The translations under genes and the position numbers were made by a program. 64,000 bases of DNA from JAHELQ01 sp965603365 (GTDB taxonomy: Bacteria; Acidobacteriota; Aminicenantia; UBA2199): positions 11,526 through 75,525 of the forward strand of contig CBFDCR010000017.1 in assembly GCA_965603365.1 (NCBI GenBank). The letters are read 5' to 3'. Below the pieces are notes generated by a model that was not told where the DNA came from, ran no database searches, and worked only from the letters and a program-made list of their open reading frames with translations. Positions 1-7,041 of the stretch are shown here, piece by piece (positions within the stretch are counted from its first letter, which is position 1; each line of letters starts with the position of its first letter).

Positions 1-1777
1 CTCTACTCAAATATACATTCCCTTGTCCATGCAAATCATTTATCTGATTATAAAAGGACATCGCCTGGTTAGACATCTTTTCTGCCCTAACATTGTCACC
101 GGTATAAAAATAAATGTCGCTCATTGCACGACAAACATTTCCCTGACTCAACTGATCTCCGATTTTATCAAAAATGGTTTTTGCTTTTATGTAAAATTCC
201 AATGCCTTTAGATTATCCCGTTTATCATAATAAATATCCCCCATTCTCTTTAAAGTATAACCCCGGCCAATAGGATGCTTAATATCCTCAAAATGCGATA
301 ATGCCCTCTTATACAACTCCTCTGCTTTCTGATTATCACCGATATTGAAGTAAATTGTGCCTTTAAAGCTAAGTACATTACCTAGACCGATGGGATCTTT
401 TATTTTTATGTATAGTGAGTTAGCCTTCTCATACATTTCAAGCGCGTTTTTATAGTTGCCGGTATAAGAAAAGATTTCCCCTTTTCTCATGAAAACATTG
501 CCCATTCCCTTTAGATCACCTGTCTCTTCATAGAACTTCAGTGCCTTGTCGTACATTTCAGTTGCTTGTTTATATTTGGATAAATATAAATAAACATTTC
601 CTTTTTTTTGAGAAGCATGACCTATCCCTTCCGGAGATTCAATTTTCTTAAATTTTAAAAAAGCCCTATCATACATTGCCAGGGCGGTTTGATAATCGCC
701 CCGGATTTCATAAACCTCCCCCCTGAATATCCACACATTACCCTGACCAAGAAAATCTCCTGCCTTCTCAAAAAAAATAAATGCGCTATCGTACATTTTC
801 AGCGCTGGTGAAAAATCACCGGTCCTCGAATAAACTATTCCCTTTCCCAGATATACATACCCCGATCCTCTGGGATTCATGACTCTTTCGAATAGTGGCA
901 AGGCTTTTTCATAAAATGACAAAGCCTTCGGATAATCAGCTAAATCTGTATACATATTTCCCTTGCATCTATAAACATTGGCCTGCCCCATAAGATTTCC
1001 CTTTTTTTCAAAATTGCATAATGCTTTATTGTAGAACTCCTCCGCTTTAACATAATTGCCTAAAAACTGATAGATTACCCCTTCTTTTACGTATACATCT
1101 CCCATAGCACCCATGTTACCATCTTTTTTATAGAATAATAAGGCTTTCTCATTCATCTCAAGTGTTTTTTTCATATTTCCAGAATAATAAAATATTTCCC
1201 CCTTTAGTCTGTATATACTACCTTGCCCCAAAAGATCTTGAGCTTTTTTAAAACAAATTAACCCTTTATCAAGCATTTCTTGCGCTCGCTTGTAATCTCC
1301 ACTGTAAATGTAAATTGATCCTTTTCCAAGATACACATTCCCTTGCCCCCTGAAATCGTTTAAAGTCACATATATAGTAAATGTCCTATCATAATAGTTA
1401 ATAGCTTTTTCATATTCTAAAATAAATTCAAAATATTCGCCTTTGCGATATAAAGCATCTGCCAGAATCTGGGGGTCCTTGTTCTCGTCGGCCAGAATGA
1501 TGGAAATATTGAGCCACTCTTCTCTTCTTTCCTCCATCCCCAATGTAGCAAAATTGATAATAAATTTGTTGGTGATTTTGTCCCGGTTCTTTTGAAAGAA
1601 ATCGATTAGTGCTGGTTTGCCGCCGGTGCTGTAAACCTTTAGGATTTCTTCTCTCAGTTTTTTGTCTTTGTCATCGTTAGGTTGCTTGGCCTGGCTGGAA
1701 GCAAGGGCGCTAAAAGAGAAGAATAAAAATAAAATTACAATAACATGTACTGCTTTTTTTAAAGAATGTTCATTCAT
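1..1777 (-). CDS. Secreted TPR-repeat protein, 3' end outside window
   Basis: The reading frame is open from the ATG at 1777 to the window edge (592 codons), so the C-terminus is missing. The start is set by a strong AGGAGGTAGG site 8 bases upstream. Residues 1-28 form a signal peptide (basic start, hydrophobic core, ALASS end). From about residue 105 the protein is a run of tetratricopeptide repeats spaced about 40 residues apart. Each has the pattern GxGNVYxxKGxIYxYxGDYxxAxExYxKAL with an aromatic-rich linker, the long 40-residue type rather than the 34-residue type. TPR solenoids bind other proteins. The export signal suggests a periplasmic or surface scaffold, but no partner or enzyme domain is visible in the part present. 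It could continue into a kinase or peptidase domain beyond the window. Family call is secure; function is unknown. Confidence 0.85.
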   Translation of the reverse strand, partial: MNEHSLKKAVHVIVILFLFFSFSALASSQAKQPNDDKDKKLREEILKVYSTGGKPALIDFFQKNRDKITNKFIINFATLGMEERREEWLNISIILADENKDPQILADALYRKGEYFEFILEYEKAINYYDRTFTIYVTLNDFRGQGNVYLGKGSIYIYSGDYKRAQEMLDKGLICFKKAQDLLGQGSIYRLKGEIFYYSGNMKKTLEMNEKALLFYKKDGNMGAMGDVYVKEGVIYQFLGNYVKAEEFYNKALCNFEKKGNLMGQANVYRCKGNMYTDLADYPKALSFYEKALPLFERVMNPRGSGYVYLGKGIVYSRTGDFSPALKMYDSAFIFFEKAGDFLGQGNVWIFRGEVYEIRGDYQTALAMYDRAFLKFKKIESPEGIGHASQKKGNVYLYLSKYKQATEMYDKALKFYEETGDLKGMGNVFMRKGEIFSYTGNYKNALEMYEKANSLYIKIKDPIGLGNVLSFKGTIYFNIGDNQKAEELYKRALSHFEDIKHPIGRGYTLKRMGDIYYDKRDNLKALEFYIKAKTIFDKIGDQLSQGNVCRAMSDIYFYTGDNVRAEKMSNQAMSFYNQINDLHGQGNVYLSR

Positions 1778-2142
1778 CTTCCTACCTCCTGTGTTTATCT
1801 CCTCGCGTTTGAAATTTCTATACAATATTGTACCAGAATGCCGGATTAAAGTAATACAGATTTATAAATGTTTATATTTTTTGTGAATACAATTCTTGTA
1901 TTGCTGTAATCAATTGCAGTAGTCAATCAATCGAGTATTTGTCCAGCATTTAGAGATTTTGTAAAACAAATAATTGAATAGTTAGCTACGACTATACGGT
2001 TTCCGAGAACCTATTTTGTGTTTGCTACTCTATTTCCGGGGAGAGGAATTGGATGGGCAGGATCAGATGCACAATTCACTATATCCAGGTTGAGAGCAGA
2101 TTCCCAATTATATACTTATTATTTCACTATACACCTTTTCCG
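1778..2142. other. Intergenic, AT-rich; upstream region of TPR gene
   Basis: No credible gene. The part next to 1777 carries the TPR gene's leader, including a possible minus-strand -10 (TACAAT) in the 1830 region. An inverted repeat AATACAA-TTC-TTGTATT lies at 1886-1902 and could be an operator. Short plus-strand frames at 2018-2292 lack a ribosome-binding site and overlap the gene on the other strand. Confidence 0.4.
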
Positions 2143-2631
2143 CTACTTTGGCCATACTTTTATTGCAGGGCTATTACACTTTCTGCAATATACACGACGA
2201 ACGTATTTGTAGAGACACCTCGGATTCCCATTTGCATCAACTCCTGGATTTGTACAACCCACCTTGGTAAAGTTATCACAATTTCTGTTTGAACATCTAT
2301 ATAATTCAGACGCCGATTCACCGCAATACGGACAGTTGATATGATTTTTTACTCGATACAGGTCGTGGGAATGCAAAGTATTATGCCCTTCAATCATAAG
2401 CGTACTGTTTACTCCGGGGCTGTACTTAATTATTGCTCCATATAGATCATTACAGTGGATTTCTCCAGATCTATCACAACCGCTTAATGATACAAAAACG
2501 ATTGAAACCGAGATAAGCAATATAAAGACCGATGCGAATACCTTCACTTTTTTAGGCACCCCACTGGACAAAAGCGACCTGTCTCCTGATTGGTAATTTT
2601 TTTTGAACATTTTAACGAAAAAGTTTGACAT
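2143..2631 (-). CDS. Membrane-anchored protein with zinc-ribbon-like cysteine pairs
   Basis: A 162-residue protein of unknown function. Two ATGs lie in tandem; the second (2631) is preferred because GGAGG lies five bases upstream, while the first (2634) is too close. After a basic N-terminus of about 25 residues there is one hydrophobic segment (about residues 30-52) ending in LSGC, which could be a transmembrane anchor or a late lipobox. The C-terminal half has cysteine pairs CPYCGES, CSNRNCDNF, a lone C, and CRKCNSP. That spacing is typical of one or two zinc ribbons of the rubredoxin/zinc-knuckle kind. No family is recognised. It is followed on the same strand by other small envelope proteins, each with its own Shine-Dalgarno site. 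Confidence 0.6.
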   Translation of the reverse strand: MSNFFVKMFKKNYQSGDRSLLSSGVPKKVKVFASVFILLISVSIVFVSLSGCDRSGEIHCNDLYGAIIKYSPGVNSTLMIEGHNTLHSHDLYRVKNHINCPYCGESASELYRCSNRNCDNFTKVGCTNPGVDANGNPRCLYKYVRRVYCRKCNSPAIKVWPK

Positions 2632-2758
2632 CATTACCTCCTTGATTTTTTAATTTATTGTTAACATTTTTGAATCAAAACCTTCCATAATTGTGATGAT
2701 CTTGAAAAGCAAGACCATTACAACCCTTACATATAGATTCATTACTGGGAAACTCCAT

Positions 2759-3340
2759 TCACCAAAATATAACCCCAATATAGATAGCAAATGAACTACT
2801 ATTAAATTTAATATTTTTCAACTCTATATTTGCTAATCCAAAGCGATATCTTCCTTCAATCAATACAGACGTTTTGAAAAAATCTACCTGGAAACCTGCT
2901 CCAAATACAATGCCACAATCAAATTTTATTTTTGGATCATACTGTTCAATAGTATTCCATTTGGCGTTTGTTCTTCTGGCTAAAACAAAGCCAAAAGCGC
3001 CCCCTCCTATCAAGTAAGGTGACTTGTTCCGTTTGAATTTGTATTTTAAATATAGATCCATATATAAGGAATTTAGTTTATAATAAATATTTTTCCCATG
3101 AAGTTTAAATTGGGGATTTTTAAATGCAAGCAGTAAATCATAAGAAAATGAAAATTTTGATGTACCATCTTCAATGCCCAAGCCTCCCCAAATTCCTGGA
3201 TTACTAGTTTCAGTACCATATTCAGATTCATACTTAAAATAAGTTGCATATCCTCCTATTAATTTAATACCAACATATGCATAGATGCCCTGTACAAACA
3301 ACAATATAGAGCAGAACAAAATAAATTGTTTAATATTCAT
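2759..3340 (-). CDS. Outer-membrane beta-barrel-like protein
   Basis: A 193-residue exported protein. A signal peptide of about 20 residues ends near IYAYVG. The rest is short alternating strands rich in Tyr/Phe/Gly with a terminal Trp, as in small eight-stranded outer-membrane barrels (the OmpA/PorT-like class). Repeated motifs include GGGAFGFVLARR and GIVFGAGFQVDFF, typical of barrel strands, and a final IYIGVIFW strand. The start has GGGAGG 8 bases upstream. No enzymatic motif is seen. The assignment is by architecture only; a lipocalin-like periplasmic barrel is an alternative. Confidence 0.6.
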   Translation of the reverse strand: MNIKQFILFCSILLFVQGIYAYVGIKLIGGYATYFKYESEYGTETSNPGIWGGLGIEDGTSKFSFSYDLLLAFKNPQFKLHGKNIYYKLNSLYMDLYLKYKFKRNKSPYLIGGGAFGFVLARRTNAKWNTIEQYDPKIKFDCGIVFGAGFQVDFFKTSVLIEGRYRFGLANIELKNIKFNSSSFAIYIGVIFW

Positions 3341-3384
3341 ATCATTTTCCTCCCTTGTTTAAATTGGAAAAATTAACATTAGTA

Positions 3385-3801
3385 TTAATCCAATTCATTA
3401 CATATGAATGAATACTCCAATGTTGCGTTATACCGCCTCATTTTTACCTTATAAAATCTATATTTTTTTGAGCTACCTCTAACCGACAAATATATTACGC
3501 AATCCTCTTTAGCCCCCCATATATCCCCATCATTTGTCTCAGCATAAAGATAAAAAGTACTACCAGTAAATCTAGCTATACATGGGAGGCAGCAGCAGTA
3601 ATATGCTCTATAATTAAGGATATTAAACCATCCTTCAACAATCCAATGACCGTCGGAATCCTTATAGTATATGGCTACATTTATGGGTTTATAACACTTA
3701 TTTTTTATTATTAGTTCGGTTGCTCTCTTTGCATAAACCGCTGAGGTAACTCCCAAAAGAACGATCAAAAGAAAGATGCTCAAAATAAATTTGTTTCTCA
3801 T
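3385..3801 (-). CDS. DUF1036-like secreted protein
   Basis: A 138-residue protein with a clear signal peptide (residues 1-24, cleavage after VYA). The mature part resembles the DUF1036 family: an N-terminal strand ending in a cysteine (IIKNKC), then VAIYYKDSDGHWIVEGW, a YYCCCLPC cysteine cluster in the loop, a YLYAET strand, and an Asp-Cys near WGAKEDC. DUF1036 proteins are small beta-rich exported proteins of unknown role. The unusual feature is three consecutive cysteines plus a fourth, which may form disulfides. The ATG overlaps the stop of a 19-codon upstream frame (TAATG). Confidence 0.6.
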   Translation of the reverse strand: MRNKFILSIFLLIVLLGVTSAVYAKRATELIIKNKCYKPINVAIYYKDSDGHWIVEGWFNILNYRAYYCCCLPCIARFTGSTFYLYAETNDGDIWGAKEDCVIYLSVRGSSKKYRFYKVKMRRYNATLEYSFICNELD

Positions 3802-3860
3802 TATATTACTCCTATAATAAAAACGAACAGGATTACAATTTTTTTGTGTCGAGTAAACAT
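3801..3860 (-). CDS. Possible 19-residue coupled leader peptide
   Basis: A very short frame with AGGAGG seven bases before its ATG encodes a basic start followed by a hydrophobic run ending in IIGVI. Its stop codon overlaps the ATG of the DUF1036-like gene by one base, the usual geometry of translational coupling. It may be a regulatory leader or a decayed signal peptide of a lost paralogue. Length alone keeps confidence low. Confidence 0.25.
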   Translation of the reverse strand: MFTRHKKIVILFVFIIGVI

Positions 3861-4419
3861 ATCATATCCTCCTATATTTAATGTTTCTATTTCTGTTAGG
3901 AAACCTACGCTCCTCACAGACCTCTCTCTATGTTCTCCCACAATGGGAACTTAAATATTAATAAATTTACAACCTTGTTTATGCCTCCTTAAATTTAATG
4001 TCGCATCGTAAAAATAGTCTTTCCAGGTCTCCCCCCATCTCCGTCCTGCCTGGCAACTGGGGTTGTCGAAATGTATGCTTTCATGTTTGCCTCAATCAAA
4101 CTCCTTTTGGGGTTGGATGGGGTATGTCCAATAAGATAGCACAAGGGGTGGATGAATTGTTGCAGATTGATAAAAGTTTATACTTTTTTTGGAGAGGCTT
4201 TGGGGGCGGACTTTTCGGGGTGTACAGATTTATAAATGTGGAGGCTTCTTCGCGACTGTCCCCAAATCCTCCACCCCTGACGCAACGTCAACAGCCAGGA
4301 TTAAGTGCAAAACGAATGCCCTAAGATTTCATTGGCTGTTGGGTATTTTGTAATTTGACTTGATTTTTAACTGGTTTAAGTGTAGCATAATGCCGAGGCC
4401 ATCGATCAAGGAGATAAAA
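3861..4419. other. Intergenic region, no supported gene
   Basis: Contains two similar minus-strand Shine-Dalgarno-like stretches (near 3870-3885 and 3985-3995, both after ATTAAAT), which suggests a decayed small gene upstream of the DUF1036 gene. A 108-codon plus-strand frame at 3998-4324 has no ribosome-binding site and a low-complexity proline/glycine composition, so it is not called. A GCGACTGTCCC motif near 4251 recurs near 5855 and, inverted, near 39110. Confidence 0.35.
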
Positions 4420-4650
4420 ATGGACATTGCCGACACGTCCAATATAAAATATGTGACCGACCCCAGCGGGAAACGGAAAGAGGTGATTATTCCCTATAAA
4501 ACCTGGAAACAGATCAGGGAAGAGTTGGAAGCCTTAAGGGAAAAACAAAACATTCTATTGGGGCTTCAAACCGCCTGCCAGGAAGTCAGAGCCCAGGAAC
4601 AGGGAACATTGACAGAACAAACCCTGGATGAATTCCTCGATGAATTATAA
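4420..4650 (+). CDS. Type II antitoxin, RelB/Phd-like
   Basis: A 76-residue antitoxin. The ATG at 4420 is chosen over the longer frame from 4360 because AAGGAG sits 7 bases upstream and homology starts there. The N-terminal part (KYVTDPSGKRKEVIIPYKTW) matches antitoxins paired with RelE/StbE toxins, where this half makes a DNA-binding fold. The rest is a charged helix ending in LDEFLDEL that would wrap the toxin. It overlaps the next gene by 11 bases, the standard antitoxin-first arrangement. The partner toxin looks damaged, so this may now be a solitary antitoxin. Confidence 0.75.
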   Translation: MDIADTSNIKYVTDPSGKRKEVIIPYKTWKQIREELEALREKQNILLGLQTACQEVRAQEQGTLTEQTLDEFLDEL

Positions 4651-4867
4651 AATCATTCCCACCGAATATTTTAAAAAACAGGTCCGGGAACTCATCAAAG
4701 ATTATCCCAATATTAAACGTGATTTAAGGGAACTATCCAGGATGTTGAAGGAAGATCCTAAATGTGGGAAATCTCTTGGGAAAAAGGTATATAAAATACG
4801 GCTAAAAAGTTCAGATATTCCCAAAGGGAAGCGAAGTAAACATTTTCTCGATTGTTCTCAAATCTAA
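4640..4867 (+). pseudogene. RelE/ParE-type toxin, C-terminus damaged
   Basis: A 75-residue frame starting inside the antitoxin's end. Residues 1-55 follow the RelE fold (FKKQVRELIKDYP, helix pair, then KVYKIRLKSSDIPKGKR). In intact members this is followed by a G-rich strand with FRxIY and the catalytic C-terminal strand. Here it diverges at residue 66 into KHFLDCSQI and stops. No other frame restores the expected strand cleanly. I infer C-terminal loss or a small rearrangement, which would remove the mRNA-cleaving residues. A short functional variant cannot be excluded. Confidence 0.6.
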
Positions 4868-4953
4868 TCCCCTTTTTTGTTCCACCAGAGTGTTGAAAAA
4901 TCGGGGGATTGCATTTATAATTAGTGATGGCAACGAAAAATGGAGATACGGTC

Positions 4954-5829
4954 ATGAAGGCACGGTATATTAATCCCTACACCGACTTCGGCTTCAAAAA
5001 ACTCTTCGGCGAAGAGGCAAGCAAAGTACTGCTCATCGATTTCCTCAACGAACTCCTGCCCATCGAACACAAAATCGTCCATCTCACCTTTTCCAATCCC
5101 GAACAATTGGGGGCAGTGGCGGCAGAGCGGAAAGCCATCTTTGACATCCACTGCGAGGACGAAACCGGCAGTAAATTCATCGTGGAGATGCAGAAGGCCA
5201 AGATTAAGTTTTTCAAAGACCGGGCCGTATTTTACACCACCTTTCCCATCCGGGAACAGGCGGAGAAGGGCGAATGGGATTTCCGCTTAACCCCCATCTA
5301 TTGTGTGGCCATCCTGGATTTTACCTTTGGTGAAGACCGCAGTCAGAAGGATTATATCAGCAATGTTAATCTAAAGGATCAATACTGCCAGGTGTTTTAC
5401 GATAAGCTGACCTATGTGTTCGTGGAGATGCCGCGGTTTACTAAAACGGAGCAGGAGTTACAGAGCCATAAGGAGAAGTGGTTGTACTTTTTAAAGAACC
5501 TGGAGGATTTCGAGGATATCCCGGACATCTTGAAAGAGGCTGTGTTTATCAAGGGCTTCGAGATCGCCGAGATCGCCAATTTTGATGCCCGTCAGTTGGC
5601 CGAATACGAGGAGAGTTTGAAGGTGTACCGGGATCTAAAGGGGGTGGTGGACACTTCCTATGAAGAGGGTCTGGAAGAGGGAGTGATGATCGGTGAAGAG
5701 AGGGGATTTAAAAAAGGTGAAAAGAATAAGGCCCTGGAAATGGCCCGGATGATGAAAAACGAGGGAGAATCCGTCGACAAGATCGCTCGCTATACCGGCC
5801 TGCTCAACAAAGACATCGAAGAATTGTAG
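4954..5829 (+). CDS. Rpn-family PD-(D/E)XK nuclease (recombination-promoting)
   Basis: A 291-residue protein of the Rpn / putative transposase family, DNA endonucleases linked to RecA-independent recombination and phage defence. The ATG at 4954 fits the family start (MKARYINPYTDFGFKKLFG). The nuclease core is residues about 1-150: the IFDIHCED...KFIVEMQ stretch supplies the Asp and the E-x-Q pair that replaces E-x-K in this family. FRLTPIYCVAILDF follows. The C-terminal 60 residues are a charged helix (YEEGLEEG...RGFKKGEKNKALEMA) ending in a YTGLLNKDIEEL tail. An internal in-frame ATG at 5686 has its own AGAGGGAG, so a 47-residue C-terminal product is possible. Decayed relatives occur at 41.4 kb and 62.1 kb. 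Confidence 0.9.
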   Translation: MKARYINPYTDFGFKKLFGEEASKVLLIDFLNELLPIEHKIVHLTFSNPEQLGAVAAERKAIFDIHCEDETGSKFIVEMQKAKIKFFKDRAVFYTTFPIREQAEKGEWDFRLTPIYCVAILDFTFGEDRSQKDYISNVNLKDQYCQVFYDKLTYVFVEMPRFTKTEQELQSHKEKWLYFLKNLEDFEDIPDILKEAVFIKGFEIAEIANFDARQLAEYEESLKVYRDLKGVVDTSYEEGLEEGVMIGEERGFKKGEKNKALEMARMMKNEGESVDKIARYTGLLNKDIEEL

Positions 5830-5912
5830 GAGGGATGGAGGAGTGGGCTTTATCGCGACTGTCCCACATCCTTCCCGTGCCTGGAAGGTTTTCTTTACAT
5901 CTTATATTGGTT

Positions 5913-6184
5913 AAAAAGGGTCGATAGCGGAGCTCAAAGGGTCGATATCGGAGCTCGGAGCTGTGATATCGGAGCAAAAAGGGTCGCGATCGATGCCCCC
6001 TAGGGGTGATATCGGAGCAAAAAGGGTCGCGATCGATGCCTTCTAGGGGTGATTTCGGAGCTAAAAGGGTCGCGATCGGTGCCTTCTAGGGGTGATATCG
6101 GAGCCAAAAGGGTCAGCATCGGAGCTCGAGGGGTCGCGATAGGAGCTCGAAGGGGTGATTGAGGGGCAAAAGGGGGCGATATCG
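5913..6184 (+). repeat. Tandem array A, 43-44 bp period (two about 21-bp halves)
   Basis: Between the Rpn gene and a convergent regulator gene lie about six imperfect units. Each unit joins a half containing GGTGATATCGGAGCAAAAA to a half containing GGTCGCGATCGATGCC and CTAGG. Edge units are degenerate (GGAGCTCGAAGGGGTGATTG). Almost the same unit and the same edge sequence occur in reverse orientation at 55.75-56.08 kb. The period is not a multiple of three, so the array does not encode a repeated peptide. Confidence 0.9.
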
Positions 6185-6279
6185 ATTTTCAATTCTATCC
6201 GATTCGCTGCTCTCTTACTGCTATGTTCCGGCTTAAATGTGGATATGGGGGAGTACGGCTGGGGTTAATCGGTTTTGGA

Positions 6280-7041
6280 TTAACTTTTTTGTCCGAACTT
6301 TTGGCGGTAGTGGTTGGGGGTCATGGTGGTGTGTTTTTTGAAGGCGTTGTAGAAGGCGGTCATGGTGTTGAAGCCTACGTCGTTGGCTATGGTGGTGATT
6401 TTCTTGGCCGCTCCCTCCGGACTGGTCAGGATTTTCCTGGCTGCCTCGATGCGGTGGTAGTTGATGTAATCGGAGAAGCTGCGCTCTATCTTTTCATTCA
6501 GGAGTTGAGAGAGCTGATGGGGGGAGATCGAGAGTTTGTCGGCCAGGTTCGGCAGGGAGAGGGTGTCATCGCGGTATACTTTTTCCACTCTCATCAGTTG
6601 ATCGAGCTTCCGGATACACTCGTCGGCAAAGAGGGGATTTATAGTTGATTGGTATTTTTTCCTTTTTTTGAAGGGGCGTTCTTTGTAGATATAAAAGGCG
6701 CCTGCCAGTAGGGCGGCAGTTAGAAGCAGGGCGGCTATTTTGAAGAAGAGGGTCTGGTAGAAATAGGGTTTCAAGGTAAAGGCCAGGGAGGTGCCGGAGG
6801 GATTCCAGACGCCGTCGGCATTGGCCGCGCTCAACCGGAAGGTGTAGGTGCCGGGTGAGAGGTTGGGGTAACGGACGGTCCGCTCCTTACCGGGGGCCAG
6901 GAAGTTCCATTCGCTGTCGAGGGGGTCCAGTCGGTATTTGAACCCGCCCGGCCCCCCCCCGCCCGCCGCGCCCCCCACCCCCCCCCCCCCCCCCCGCCCG
7001 GCCCCCCACCACGGCGCGGGCGGTGAAACGGAAACGGACAT
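6280..7041 (-). CDS. C-terminal part of regulator: Y_Y_Y end, TM helix, AraC-type DNA-binding domain
   Basis: This frame is the downstream half of the gene that starts at 9058. Coding sense begins near 6940 with the end of a Y_Y_Y domain (KYRLDPLDSEW ... GTYTFRLSAANADGVWN). A transmembrane helix follows (YFYQTLFFKIAALLLTAALLAG), a basic stretch, and a two-helix AraC/XylS domain over the last 110 residues (LADKLSISPHQLSQLLNE for the first helix-turn-helix, ANDVGFNTMTAFYNAFKKH for the second). It should bind DNA in response to a periplasmic signal. The first 34 residues of the open frame are glycine-rich products of the poly-C tract and are probably not real. Without the tract it would fuse to the upstream sensor. 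Confidence 0.7.
   Translation of the reverse strand: MSVSVSPPAPWWGAGRGGGGGVGGAAGGGGPGGFKYRLDPLDSEWNFLAPGKERTVRYPNLSPGTYTFRLSAANADGVWNPSGTSLAFTLKPYFYQTLFFKIAALLLTAALLAGAFYIYKERPFKKRKKYQSTINPLFADECIRKLDQLMRVEKVYRDDTLSLPNLADKLSISPHQLSQLLNEKIERSFSDYINYHRIEAARKILTSPEGAAKKITTIANDVGFNTMTAFYNAFKKHTTMTPNHYRQKFGQKS

Noticed and set aside
2018..2292. Two overlapping plus-strand frames
   Set aside because: They overlap the zinc-ribbon-like protein gene on the other strand, which has a good start and coherent motifs.
3998..4324. A 108-codon plus-strand frame
   Set aside because: No ribosome-binding site, low-complexity ends, no domain.
5913..6184. CRISPR array
   Set aside because: The units are contiguous without unique spacers, vary inside the repeat, and no cas genes are present. 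The same holds for the other arrays.
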